Assembly (NCBI GenBank): GCA_900763675.1 | Contig: CAAFLE010000072.1 | Coordinates: 1-12,410, forward strand | DNA from: an uncultured Oscillospiraceae bacterium | GTDB taxonomy: Bacteria; Bacillota; Clostridia; Oscillospirales; Oscillospiraceae | Length of the DNA: 12,410 bases | Reading direction: 5' to 3' | Program-made: the position numbers and the translations under genes | Shown: positions 5,282 to 12,410 of the stretch, one piece after another | How positions within the stretch are numbered: the stretch's first letter is position 1 | How the letters are laid out: each line of letters begins with the position of its first letter | Notes under the pieces: generated by a model | Seen by the model: the letters and a program-made list of their open reading frames with translations, nothing else | Databases searched by the model: none | What the model was told of the DNA's origin: nothing

Positions 5282-5929
5282 ATGGCATCCCGTATCCTTC
5301 ATCTCGCCGCGGCGAAGCTCCTTTTGGACGAGCATCCTATGGCGGACGAAAAGCGCTTTCGTCTCGGCTCCATTCTGCCCGACGCCGGGCAGCGCGTGAG
5401 CGCTCATTTCCGCACGAACATTGACGGCGGCACAAAGACGATGATGGCGCTCGGCGAGTTTCGGACACGCTTTGCCGGCCGGATGGACGACCCGCTTTAT
5501 CTCGGATATTATCTCCATCTTGTGCAGGACGTGGTGTTCCGCAAGGTATTTTATCTCGACCACGGCTGGAAATCCGACTCCATGGAGAAGATCGAGCGGC
5601 TTTACGCCGATTACCGCATTCTGAACACATGGGCAATCGAAAAATATGCCCTGCGCGACGATCTGACCGCGCCGGAGGATTTCGCCGCCGAGCCGCTTTC
5701 GGCGGTATCGGACTTTGCGCTGCCGGAATTTCTCGCCGAGCTGCACGAAGACTTTATAACGCCGCCCCCGCCGGGCGAGTGCGTTTACTTCACCAAAGCC
5801 ATCGCGGAGGAATTTTTGGACCGCGCCGTGCCGCTCTGCCGGAGAGAGCTTGCCGCGCTGCGCGAGGGCGCGTCGGTCGTGGACGAGCGGGCGTGGGCGT
5901 GGGAATCCCGGCAGGAGCTTTTAAAATAA
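5282..5929 (+). CDS. possible zinc-dependent phospholipase-C-like protein
   Basis: A 215-residue protein. The ATG at 5282 is chosen because AGGAGG lies 7 nt upstream; an earlier ATG at 5231 falls inside the rpmE terminator hairpin. His and Asp residues are spaced as in zinc-dependent phospholipase C/S1-P1-type helical hydrolases: H7 (RILHLAAAK), D34 (GSILPDAG), H42 and the HxxxD pair H79/D83 in YLGYYLHLVQDVVFR. Clostridial genomes carry many short cytoplasmic proteins of this type with unknown substrate. There is no signal peptide, which argues against a secreted lipase. The family assignment rests on the metal-ligand pattern only. The last third is acidic helix with no motif I recognise. Confidence 0.5.
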   Translation: MASRILHLAAAKLLLDEHPMADEKRFRLGSILPDAGQRVSAHFRTNIDGGTKTMMALGEFRTRFAGRMDDPLYLGYYLHLVQDVVFRKVFYLDHGWKSDSMEKIERLYADYRILNTWAIEKYALRDDLTAPEDFAAEPLSAVSDFALPEFLAELHEDFITPPPPGECVYFTKAIAEEFLDRAVPLCRRELAALREGASVVDERAWAWESRQELLK

Positions 5930-6004
5930 ACCGCCGCAGCGAACCTTTTTGCCGGCGGCTGCGTCCTACTCCTATACCCAAAAAGCACACAGGAGGAACA
6001 TTTT

Positions 6005-6868
6005 ATGAAAAAAGGAAATTGGATCATCGCTCTGACGCTTGCCGCGGCGCTTTCGCTGGCAGGCTGCGGCGCAGCGCCGGAGGAACCTGCCGCTACGGCA
6101 ACGCCGGAACCGACCGTGACTGCCGTGCCGACGGCGGAACCGACCGCGACTGCCGTGCCGACGGCGGAACCGACCGCGACTGCCGTGCCGACGGCGGAAC
6201 CGACAAGCGAACCGACCGAAGAACCGACGGCGGAGCCTGCCGCCGCGCCGGATACCGCCGCCGATCTTGCGGAAAAGGGCAGAACGCTCTATGCCGCGCA
6301 GCTGAACCGATATGCCGCGGCGCTTTCCGAACAGTGGACCGAAGGCCGGTACTTTGAAAACGGCATGAGCGAGCTGGCGACCTATTATTACGAAGGCGAC
6401 GCCTGCGCCAACGCCGGGATCGCCTTCCCCGATCTGGACGGCGACGGCTCGCCCGAGCTGGTGATCGGCGCGATCTCCGGCGCGGACACCGATCCGGCCG
6501 TATTCGAGATATGGACGGTCGCGGACGGCGCACCGGTCATGGTCGCGCAGAGCCACGCACGGAGCAGGTACTATGTGGAATACGCGGAAGAGGAAAACCT
6601 CTGGTACATTGCGAACGAAGGCTCGAACGGCGCGGCGAACAGCGCGTGGTTTTATTATACGCTGCAAAACGGCAAACTCGTTCTCCAGCAGAGCGTGACG
6701 TATGACGCCGCCGCAAACGAGTCCGCGCCGTGGTATATGACCTACGACGAGGACTGGGACGTGACGAACGACACGCCGTCCGACGAGGTGACGTGCCGCG
6801 GCGTTATCGACTCCAACACGAGCCGCTACATGGCGCTCGACTATACGCCGTATACCGCTATCCGATAA
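6005..6868 (+). CDS. surface lipoprotein with PT-repeat stalk
   Basis: A 287-residue predicted lipoprotein. The N-terminus MKKGNWII, a hydrophobic core and the lipobox LSLAGC put the lipidated cysteine at residue 21. Residues 22-86 form a Pro/Thr/Ala/Glu-rich low-complexity stalk that includes three perfect 10-residue repeats (38-67). The C-terminal domain (about 90-287) contains FPDLDGDGSPELVIG (141-155), a DxDxDG calcium-binding-like loop of the kind seen in FG-GAP/VCBS-like or EF-hand-like extracellular domains, followed by beta-strand-rich sequence. It would sit outside the cytoplasmic membrane; its ligand is unknown. AGGAGG precedes the ATG. No promoter is evident in the 75-nt gap before it, so it may be expressed with the gene at 5282-5929. 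Confidence 0.85.
   Translation: MKKGNWIIALTLAAALSLAGCGAAPEEPAATATPEPTVTAVPTAEPTATAVPTAEPTATAVPTAEPTSEPTEEPTAEPAAAPDTAADLAEKGRTLYAAQLNRYAAALSEQWTEGRYFENGMSELATYYYEGDACANAGIAFPDLDGDGSPELVIGAISGADTDPAVFEIWTVADGAPVMVAQSHARSRYYVEYAEEENLWYIANEGSNGAANSAWFYYTLQNGKLVLQQSVTYDAAANESAPWYMTYDEDWDVTNDTPSDEVTCRGVIDSNTSRYMALDYTPYTAIR
6116..6205 (+). repeat. three 30-bp tandem repeats in the lipoprotein stalk
   Basis: Three adjacent 30-bp units at 6116, 6146 and 6176 differ by a single base each at their outer ends. Each unit encodes (V/A)TAVPTAEPT. Near-identity at the nucleotide level, including silent positions, points to recent expansion by slippage, so stalk length probably varies between strains. Confidence 0.95.
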
Positions 6869-6906
6869 AAGGCAGGGACCGCCGGAACTGTGCGGCGGCG
6901 GACATG

Positions 6907-6949
6907 AAAACGGACGGGCAATCCCGAAAGGGACTGCCTGTCCGTTTTT
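6907..6949. terminator. bidirectional terminator between convergent genes
   Basis: AAAACGGACGGGCA (6907-6920) pairs with TGCCTGTCCGTTTT (6935-6948) with one G-T wobble, enclosing a TCCC-GAAA-GGGA tetraloop hairpin. T-runs flank it on both strands. It closes the lipoprotein transcript on the plus strand and the methyltransferase operon on the minus strand; the latter's TAA stop (6950-6948) touches the stem. Confidence 0.88.
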
Positions 6950-7787
6950 ATACGGTTTTCTCCGCTCCGCGGCAGAGCGTACCGAGCTGATAGAACGCAA
7001 CGGCGCTTGCAGCCGCCACGTTCAGACTGTCCACGCCGTGGGACATGGGGATGCGCACGGTGTAGTCGCAGCGCTCAATGGTGTCGCCCGCCAGTCCGTC
7101 GCCCTCGGTGCCGAGACAGAGGGCGAGCTTGTTCTCCGCGCTGAGACGCGGGTCGGCGATGCTCAAGCTGTCCTCGCGCAGCGCGAGCGCCGCGGTGCGG
7201 AAGCCGAGCGCGTGCAGCGTGTCCTGCCAGCTCTCCGACGCAGGGAGATAGGTCCACGGCACCTGAAAAACGGTCCCCATGCTCACCCGGGCGGCGCGGC
7301 GGTAAAGCGGGTCGCTGCCCGCCTCAGTCAGCAGCACGGCGTCCATGCCGAGCGCCGCCGCGCTGCGGAAGATCGCGCCGATGTTCGTCGGGTTCATCAC
7401 GTTTTCCAGCACCGCGACGCGCCGTGCGTCCCGGCAGAGCGTCTCGACGCGGGGCAGAGCGCGGCGGCGCATACAGCAGAGCATCCCACGTGTCAGATGA
7501 AACCCCGTGAGCTGCACGAGCACCGCGTCCGGCGCGGCGAATACCGGCACATCCGCACCGAGCCGCGAGAGGATCGCCGCACCCGCGCCGTTCGTATGCC
7601 GCGCCTCCATGAGTACCGACACCGGCTCATACCCGGCGTCGAGCGCTCTGCCAATGACGAGCGGGCTTTCGGCGATGAACATCGCGTTTGCCGGATCAGC
7701 GCGGTTCAGAAGCTGGTTTTCCGTCAGCCGGGCGTAAACATCCAGCTCCGGCGACGAGAAATCCGAAATTTCGACAATTTCCACCAT
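6948..7787 (-). CDS. SpoU/TrmH-family RNA 2'-O-methyltransferase
   Basis: A 279-residue SPOUT-class methyltransferase. An N-terminal substrate-binding region (about 15-110) is followed by the three SpoU motifs: NVMNPTNIGAIFRSA (129-143), LCLGTEGDGL (223-232) and IPMSHGVDSLNVAAA (246-260). These form the knotted SAM site; the motif 1 Asn and Arg and motif 3 Ser-Asn are present, so it should be active. The family methylates ribose 2'-OH in rRNA or tRNA; the target cannot be told from sequence. The start at 7787 has GGTGA 6 nt upstream; an in-frame GTG at 7814 lacks a site and lies inside the preceding gene. It begins 5 nt after the DUF1294 gene and is last in the operon. Confidence 0.92.
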   Translation of the reverse strand: MVEIVEISDFSSPELDVYARLTENQLLNRADPANAMFIAESPLVIGRALDAGYEPVSVLMEARHTNGAGAAILSRLGADVPVFAAPDAVLVQLTGFHLTRGMLCCMRRRALPRVETLCRDARRVAVLENVMNPTNIGAIFRSAAALGMDAVLLTEAGSDPLYRRAARVSMGTVFQVPWTYLPASESWQDTLHALGFRTAALALREDSLSIADPRLSAENKLALCLGTEGDGLAGDTIERCDYTVRIPMSHGVDSLNVAAASAVAFYQLGTLCRGAEKTV

Positions 7788-7792
7788 GCTTT

Positions 7793-8071
7793 TCACCGGA
7801 AAAAGAGCAGCCACGTGCCGAGCGCGATATGCGCGAGCAGAAAGAGCGGCACGAGGACGAGAAACTTCTTATGCTTTGTCTTGTGATGCAGACTTACCAT
7901 GCCGAGCCACGCGCCCAGACTTCCGCCGAGCGCCGCCGTCAGCAGCAGCGCCGCCTCCGGAATCCGCTGGGCGCGGCGCATGGCGTTTGTTTTGTCCACC
8001 GCCATGAGAATGTACGCTGCCGCGTTCATTCCGAGCAGGTACGCGAAGAGAAGAATGCTCTTGGTTTCCAT
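7793..8071 (-). CDS. DUF1294 small membrane protein
   Basis: A 92-residue protein with three hydrophobic spans (about 5-23, 39-58 and 70-90). It carries the DUF1294 signature: AVDKTNAMRRAQRIPEAALL, then GGSLGAWLGM and HHKTKHKKF. Length fits the single-domain form of the family, which is found in many bacteria, sometimes fused to a cold-shock domain; no biochemical role is established to my knowledge. The start at 8071 has AAAGGAAGAG just upstream. The gene is overlapped for about 200 nt by the open C-terminal extension of the YgiQ gene in another frame, and is followed 5 nt later by the methyltransferase. Confidence 0.88.
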   Translation of the reverse strand: METKSILLFAYLLGMNAAAYILMAVDKTNAMRRAQRIPEAALLLTAALGGSLGAWLGMVSLHHKTKHKKFLVLVPLFLLAHIALGTWLLFFR

Positions 8072-9851
8072 GGGTCTCTTCCTTTCTTTTGCCGGAGGCG
8101 GTCGCCTTTCCGGCAGGACGAACAAGGCATTTCCGGTCATAGCCGATCAGATCCTCGCGTCCGGCGGCGAGGAGCGCTTCGCGCACGAGCCGGGCGTTTT
8201 TGGGGTCGGTATACTGCAAAAGCGCCCGCTGCATCGCCTTTTCGTGCGGGTCGGTCGGGACATATACCGGCTTCATCGTGATCGGGTCGATGCCGGTGTG
8301 GTACATACACGTGCTGATCGTGCCGGGCGTGGGGTAAAAGTCCTGCACCTGCTCGGGGCGGGCGTTGTGCGCTTTCAGATACAGCGCAAGCGCCACCGCG
8401 TCCTCCATCCGGCTGCCCGGATGCGACGACATGAGATACGGCACGACGAACTGCGCCTTGCCGTAGCGCTCGTTGAGCGCGTGGTATTTTTCGAGAAACC
8501 GCTCGTACACCGCCGCCGGAGGCTTGCCCATATAGCCCAGCACCGTATCGACGCAATGCTCAGGCGCGACCTTGAGCTGACCGGAGATGTGGTTTTGCAC
8601 AAGCTCCGAGAGAAACGGGCTTTTCCTGTCGCACAGAACATAGTCAAACCGAACGCCGGAGCGAACGAATACTTTTTTGACGCCGGGGATCTTCCGCAGC
8701 TTCCGGAGCAGCGCAAGATAATCGCTGTGGTCGGCGACAAGGTTTTTGCACGGCGTCGGGGCAAGACAGTGCTTGAGCGGACACATCCCGTCCTTGAGCT
8801 GCTTTTGACAGCTGGGACCGCGGAAATTCGCCGTCGGTCCGCCGACGTCGGAGACATAGCCCTTCCAGAGCGGGTGGCGCGTCATGCGCTCCACCTCGGC
8901 GATGACGGACTCATGGCTGCGGGACGTGACCATCCGTCCCTGATGGAACGCGAGCGAGCAGAAGTTGCACCCGCCGAAGCAGCCGCGGTTATGGATGACG
9001 GAAAAACGCACCTCTTCAATGGCGGGGACACCGCCGAGCGGAGCGTACATCGGGTGCGGCTCTCTCGTATACGGCAGCGCCGCCACGGCGTCCAGCTCCG
9101 CCGTGGCAAGCGGCGCGGCGGGCGGATAGACGACGAGAAATTTATCCCCGTGCGCCTGCGCCAGCGTTCTGCCCCGGACGGGGTCATGCTCGGCATACTC
9201 GATGCGCGTGGCAAGGGCGTACTGCGTTTTATCCTCGCGCACCTGCTCGAACGACGGCAGCAGCACCGCGCCCTCGGGCGCTTTGGACGCGATGATCGCC
9301 GTGCCGCGGATGCCGCGCAGGCTCTTTCCGTCGCGCAGACGGTTTGCCGCCTCGAGCGTCGCCGTCTCGCCCATGCCGTAGACGAGTATGTCGGCGCGAC
9401 CGTCAAAAATCACGCTGCGGCGCACCTTGTTGTCCCAGTAATCGTAATGCGCGAACCGGCGCAGCGACGCCTCCATCCCGCCGAGCAGGATGGGAATGCC
9501 GGGGAACGCCTCCCGGGCGCGGTTGGCGTACACGGTGCAGGCACGGTCGGGGCGCAGCCCGGCGGTTCTCCCCGGCGAGTAAAAATCCTCGCTGCGGCGC
9601 TTTTTCGCCGCGGTGTAGTGCGCGACCATGCTGTCGAGATTGCCCGCGCCGATGAAAACGCCGAGCGCGGGCCGTCCCATCGCGGCGAACGCCGCGGCGT
9701 CGTGCCACGCGGGCTGCGCAAGCACCGCGACGCGGTAGCCGGCGCTTTCCAGCAGTCTTCCGATCACGGCGGCGCCGAACGACGGGTGATCGACGTAAGC
9801 GTCGCCCGTTACCAGCAGTATATCGTACCAGTCCCAGCCCCGGGAGAGCAT
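7869..9851 (-). CDS. YgiQ-family radical SAM protein, both ends irregular
   Basis: A 660-codon frame encoding a YgiQ-type protein. The N-terminal domain reads ILLVTGDAYVDHPSFG (11-26). The radical SAM cluster motif is RGCFGGCNFC with cysteines 291, 295 and 298, followed by SDVGGPTANF and the C-terminal YgiQ block around PYLMSSHPGSRMED, QVQDFYPTP and LIGYDRKCLVRP (to about 579). It should carry a 4Fe-4S cluster and cleave SAM; the substrate is unknown. The ATG at 9851 cuts off the conserved FLPVSRED, which is present upstream in frame without a start codon. An ATG at 9880 overlapping the previous stop is one base out of frame. Residues 594-660 are Gly/Ala/Arg-rich and read across the DUF1294 gene, so they are unlikely to be ancestral. 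Confidence 0.88.
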   Translation of the reverse strand: MLSRGWDWYDILLVTGDAYVDHPSFGAAVIGRLLESAGYRVAVLAQPAWHDAAAFAAMGRPALGVFIGAGNLDSMVAHYTAAKKRRSEDFYSPGRTAGLRPDRACTVYANRAREAFPGIPILLGGMEASLRRFAHYDYWDNKVRRSVIFDGRADILVYGMGETATLEAANRLRDGKSLRGIRGTAIIASKAPEGAVLLPSFEQVREDKTQYALATRIEYAEHDPVRGRTLAQAHGDKFLVVYPPAAPLATAELDAVAALPYTREPHPMYAPLGGVPAIEEVRFSVIHNRGCFGGCNFCSLAFHQGRMVTSRSHESVIAEVERMTRHPLWKGYVSDVGGPTANFRGPSCQKQLKDGMCPLKHCLAPTPCKNLVADHSDYLALLRKLRKIPGVKKVFVRSGVRFDYVLCDRKSPFLSELVQNHISGQLKVAPEHCVDTVLGYMGKPPAAVYERFLEKYHALNERYGKAQFVVPYLMSSHPGSRMEDAVALALYLKAHNARPEQVQDFYPTPGTISTCMYHTGIDPITMKPVYVPTDPHEKAMQRALLQYTDPKNARLVREALLAAGREDLIGYDRKCLVRPAGKATASGKRKEETHGNQEHSSLRVPARNERGSVHSHGGGQNKRHAPRPADSGGGAAADGGARRKSGRVARHGKSASQDKA

Positions 9852-9876
9852 ATCCTCTCTCGAAACGGGCAGAAAA

Positions 9877-10680
9877 TCATGCAGTTCCGTTTTTCGTATC
9901 CTCCCCGTCGGTCACGATCTCCCAGATCTCCGACTCCGTAAGCGTGGCGGCGGCGCGGCAGCAGTAGCGCCGCTTCTCCGTGCTTCCGCCGCCGGAAACG
10001 GCGATGAAATCCGCCCAGCTTCCGGGACGGATGCGCAGCGCGTTTCGCAGCGGCGGGAGAAAATCGCCCCGCGCCATCGCAAGCAGCGGCAGTATCTCAT
10101 ATGCCGAGGCAGTCGCGGCGTTGTCGCCGCGCAGCAGTCCCCGCCGAAGGTCGATCGCCGGGTACATCCGCAGCGCAAAGCCGATGCGCGTTTCCGGAAG
10201 AGAGCGCTGTGTGCGCGTATCGCGCACGAGTCGCACCGCCCGGACATGGGCGCACGCCATATGCGAGAACATTTTGAAGCGCAGATTGAGATTGCGGTTG
10301 GCGCTTTTGCGCCAGACCAGCTCGTTCGGCTCGAAAAATGTGATGTATTTGTCCGTCAGGTGTCCGAACGCTCGTGCCGCCCGCCCGGCATAGCGCAGGA
10401 AGCACCGGAGATTGTCCTCTATGAGCCACCCGCCCTTTTCGGCAAACCACGCGGGGTCCTCCCCGGCGTACAGGCACAAAACGGGCTGCTCTCCGCGGGC
10501 GATGCACCGGATGAGCGCTTCGCGCACGGCGTCCGCGGCGGCGGCGTCCGGGCGCCCCTCCGCCGGTTCGAGCGCCGACCACGCGGCAAACACCACGCGC
10601 CGGGCTGTTCCGCCGGGCAGCGGCGCTGTACCGGCGTACAGCGCCGGGAACGTATTCTCTTTTTCCGGCACGTTTTCCAT
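9877..10680 (-). CDS. shortened family 1 glycoside hydrolase-like protein
   Basis: A 267-residue protein resembling the first half of GH1 beta-glucosidases, which are normally about 450 residues. GEQPVLCLYAGEDPAWFAEK followed by GGWLIEDNLRCFLRYA (about 63-98) matches the GH1 strand and GGW segment. KYITFFEPNE (111-120) aligns with the ITFNEP motif, so Glu117 is the acid/base position, but the usual preceding Asn is Phe116. HVRAVRL fits the following helix. DFIAVS aligns with the DFIGINYY strand, after which the protein ends, without the ENG nucleophile half. It may be non-catalytic, or degraded. The start has AGGCGGA 6 nt upstream and an extended -10 promoter. Its TGA overlaps an ATG (ATGA), so it leads the YgiQ operon. 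Confidence 0.65.
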   Translation of the reverse strand: MENVPEKENTFPALYAGTAPLPGGTARRVVFAAWSALEPAEGRPDAAAADAVREALIRCIARGEQPVLCLYAGEDPAWFAEKGGWLIEDNLRCFLRYAGRAARAFGHLTDKYITFFEPNELVWRKSANRNLNLRFKMFSHMACAHVRAVRLVRDTRTQRSLPETRIGFALRMYPAIDLRRGLLRGDNAATASAYEILPLLAMARGDFLPPLRNALRIRPGSWADFIAVSGGGSTEKRRYCCRAAATLTESEIWEIVTDGEDTKNGTA

Positions 10681-10703
10681 CGCTGTCCGCCTGTTGTGTG
10701 TAT

Positions 10704-10709
10704 ATTATA
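10704..10709 (-). promoter_or_regulatory. extended -10 promoter of the GH1-like/YgiQ operon
   Basis: On the minus strand TATAAT (10709-10704) is preceded by TG at the extended -10 position; the -35 region is poor. Transcription would start near 10697, about 16 nt before the ATG at 10680. Confidence 0.6.
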
Positions 10710-10748
10710 TCATAGAATAATATGTTTCCGTGCCGGTGTCAATCGCGC

Positions 10749-10776
10749 TTGCAAAAGCTTTGCGAACGTGTATAAT
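10749..10776 (+). promoter_or_regulatory. promoter of the nicotinate phosphoribosyltransferase gene
   Basis: TTGCAA (10749-10754), a 16-bp spacer and TATAAT (10771-10776). It is divergent from the operon promoter at 10704-10709. I see no NrtR- or NiaR-type operator that I can support. Confidence 0.7.
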
Positions 10777-10817
10777 TATACCAACACGCGCCCCGAACGG
10801 GCAGGAGGATAAACGCC

Positions 10818-12290
10818 ATGAACGTTCGCAACGACCAGAACCTTTCGATGCTCTGCGATTTTTATGAGCTGACGATGGGCAACGGCTATTTCCGCAACGG
10901 GTACAAGGACCGCATCACGTATTTCGACCTCTTCTTCCGGCAGGTGCCGGACGGCGGCGGGTTTGCCATCGCCGCAGGTCTGGAGCAGGTCGTGGAATAT
11001 ATTACCGGCCTCCACTTTTCCGACGACGACATCGACTATCTCCGCTCCCGCGGCATTTTCTGCGAGGAGTTTTTGCAGTATCTCCGCGATTTCCGGTTCA
11101 CCGGTGACATCTGGGCGGTGCCGGAGGGTACGCCCGTGTTTCCGAGAGAGCCGCTTATTACGGTACGCGCTCCCGCCATCGAGGCGCAGCTCGTGGAGAC
11201 GTATCTCCTGCTCGCGGTGAACCATCAGTCGCTCATCGCCACCAAGGCGAGCCGCATCGTCCGCGCTGCCCGCGGCAGGGCAGTGATGGAGTTCGGCTCC
11301 CGCCGGGCGCAGGGGGCGGATGCGGCGATCCTCGGCGCACGCGCCGCGTACATTGCCGGCTGCTCCGGTACCGCCTGCACGATCTCCGACCAGCTCTACG
11401 GCGTCCCGGCGCTCGGCACGATGGCGCATTCGTGGGTGCAGATGTTTGATTCCGAATACGAGGCGTTCCGCACCTACTGCGAGAGCTATCCGAACAACGC
11501 GGTGCTGCTCGTGGACACCTACAACACGCTCAAATCCGGCATTCCGAACGCCATCCGCGCCTTCAACGACGTTTTGAAGCCGCGGGGCATCACGAAATGC
11601 GGCATCCGGCTCGACTCCGGCGATATGTCGTATCTTACGCAGGAGGCACGCCGGATGCTTGACGCCGCGGGCTGGCAGAGCTGCACGATCACCTGCTCCA
11701 ACTCGCTCGACGAATACATCATTCAGGACCTGCTGCTGCAGGGCGCGTGCATCGACTCCTTCGGCGTCGGCGAGCGGCTCATCACCGCCAAGAGCGAGCC
11801 GGTGTTCGGCGGCGTGTACAAGCTCGCGGCGGTCGAGCGGGAATCGGGCGAGATCGTCCCGAAGATCAAGGTCAGCGAAAACGTCGCCAAGATCACGATC
11901 CCGCATTTCAAAAAGTTCTACCGGTTTTACGACCGCCGGAACGGCAAGGCGCTTGCGGATTATCTCTGCCTGCATGACGAGACGCCGGACGACACGCAGC
12001 CGCTCACCATTTTCCACCCGGAAAACACGTGGAAGCGCAAAACGCTCACGGACTTCCGCGCCGAGAATATGATGGTCCCCGTGTTCCGAAACGGCGAGCT
12101 GGTCTACGCGCTGCCGTCGCTCAAAGAAATTCGCGCCCGGTGCGCCGCGCAGCTCGAAACGCTCTGGCCTGAGGTGCGCCGGTTTGAAAACCCGCACGGG
12201 TACTACGTCGATCTCTCCGACCGGCTGTGGGACATCCGGCACAAGCTGCTCGTCAACGCCGGACACTCGCAGATCCCCGAAAAGAAATAA
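10818..12290 (+). CDS. pncB: nicotinate phosphoribosyltransferase
   Basis: A 490-residue enzyme, full length for the Firmicute-type family. It condenses nicotinate with PRPP to give nicotinate mononucleotide, coupled to ATP hydrolysis, in the Preiss-Handler NAD salvage pathway (EC 6.3.4.21). Visible landmarks are NLSMLCDFYELTMGNGY (8-24), EFGSRRAQG (158-166), GTMAHSWVQ (200-208, with His204 the probable phosphorylated histidine), DTYNTLKSGI (233-242), RLDSGD (264-269) and FGVGERLITAKSEPVFGGVYKL, which forms the phosphate site. AGGAGG precedes the ATG. It has its own promoter and terminator and is monocistronic, so NAD salvage here is not visibly linked to nadABC-type genes. Confidence 0.96.
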   Translation: MNVRNDQNLSMLCDFYELTMGNGYFRNGYKDRITYFDLFFRQVPDGGGFAIAAGLEQVVEYITGLHFSDDDIDYLRSRGIFCEEFLQYLRDFRFTGDIWAVPEGTPVFPREPLITVRAPAIEAQLVETYLLLAVNHQSLIATKASRIVRAARGRAVMEFGSRRAQGADAAILGARAAYIAGCSGTACTISDQLYGVPALGTMAHSWVQMFDSEYEAFRTYCESYPNNAVLLVDTYNTLKSGIPNAIRAFNDVLKPRGITKCGIRLDSGDMSYLTQEARRMLDAAGWQSCTITCSNSLDEYIIQDLLLQGACIDSFGVGERLITAKSEPVFGGVYKLAAVERESGEIVPKIKVSENVAKITIPHFKKFYRFYDRRNGKALADYLCLHDETPDDTQPLTIFHPENTWKRKTLTDFRAENMMVPVFRNGELVYALPSLKEIRARCAAQLETLWPEVRRFENPHGYYVDLSDRLWDIRHKLLVNAGHSQIPEKK

Positions 12291-12295
12291 GAGTT

Positions 12296-12328
12296 TTCCC
12301 CGCGGAGAAATTTCCGCGGGGAATTTTT
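12296..12328 (+). terminator. intrinsic terminator of pncB
   Basis: TTCCCCGCGGA (12296-12306) pairs perfectly with TCCGCGGGGAA (12313-12323), followed by TTTTTAT. It begins 5 nt after the pncB stop. Confidence 0.92.
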
Positions 12329-12340
12329 ATGGTATCGTAC

Positions 12341-12410
12341 TTATTCCGCCGCGCCCGCAAGCGCGAGAAATTTTTTGTCGGACTGGATGGCGTGCGTCAC
12401 GAATTTCCCG
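12341..12410 (-). CDS. C-terminal end of a convergent gene, cut by the window edge
   Basis: The minus strand reads GKFVTHAIQSDKKFLALAG, then AAE and a TAA stop at 12343-12341. The sequence is protein-like, and the position just beyond the pncB terminator fits a convergent gene. Only about 23 codons are visible, so no family can be assigned. Confidence 0.5.
   Translation of the reverse strand, partial: GKFVTHAIQSDKKFLALAGAAE

Noticed and set aside
5930..6004. Possible terminator or promoter before the lipoprotein gene
   Set aside because: The CCGCCG/CGGCGG pairing is short with a large loop, the T-run lies in the loop, and no -35/-10 pair is convincing.
6116..6205. CRISPR-like repeat array
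   Set aside because: The repeats are directly adjacent without spacers and encode an in-frame Pro/Thr stalk.
7899..9941. Long plus-strand open frame opposite YgiQ
   Set aside because: The minus strand has clear radical SAM motifs; the plus translation has no recognisable domain or ribosome site.
10776..12266. Long minus-strand open frame opposite pncB
   Set aside because: Complement of a full-length, motif-rich enzyme gene with promoter and terminator on the plus strand.

Overview
The window looks like chromosome of an anaerobic Firmicute, probably a gut Clostridia or Oscillospiraceae-type organism. The support is strong AGGAGG-type ribosome sites, crisp TTGNNN-17-TATAAT promoters, many U-tailed hairpin terminators, and a gene set (COG2509 and HI0933 flavoproteins, zinc-type L31, YgiQ radical SAM protein, DUF1294, SpoU methyltransferase, Firmicute-type PncB) typical of Clostridia. 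Codon use right of about 1500 is GC-rich. The first 1.4 kb is visibly different, with more A-rich codons and tiny genes, and reads as mobile-element cargo or a decayed remnant.

Layout. (1) 1-1400, accessory island: a small coiled-coil ORF whose frame continues past a stop (16-558), a structured leader, an excisionase-like helix-turn-helix gene (624-845), a coupled small ORF (846-1046), then a compact convergent locus (1041-1372). That locus holds a consensus plus-strand promoter driving a ~100-nt RNA against a minus-strand 25-codon ORF with a strong Shine-Dalgarno; the two meet at a shared hairpin, an architecture resembling type I toxin-antitoxin loci. (2) 1501-2005: orphan helical protein with its own promoter, followed by three consecutive hairpins. 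(3) 4909-2145, minus strand: two-gene flavoprotein operon (HI0933 family, then COG2509 family). (4) 4918-6949, plus strand: rpmE with a strong terminator, then a possible zinc-dependent phospholipase-C-like protein and a repeat-stalked lipoprotein. (5) 10709-6948, minus strand: a tight run of a shortened GH1-like protein, a YgiQ-type radical SAM protein, a DUF1294 membrane protein and a SpoU/TrmH-like RNA methyltransferase. (6) 10749-12328, plus strand: nicotinate phosphoribosyltransferase with promoter and terminator, then the 3' tip of a convergent minus-strand gene.

The right 11 kb is mostly housekeeping or conserved genes in short operons with back-to-back divergent promoters (4881-4946 and 10704-10776) and shared terminators between convergent genes. 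The points most worth following up are the convergent small-RNA/small-peptide locus near 1.05-1.37 kb, the frame break at the 5' end of the YgiQ gene, the roughly 200-nt YgiQ/DUF1294 overlap, and the GH1-like protein lacking its nucleophile half.
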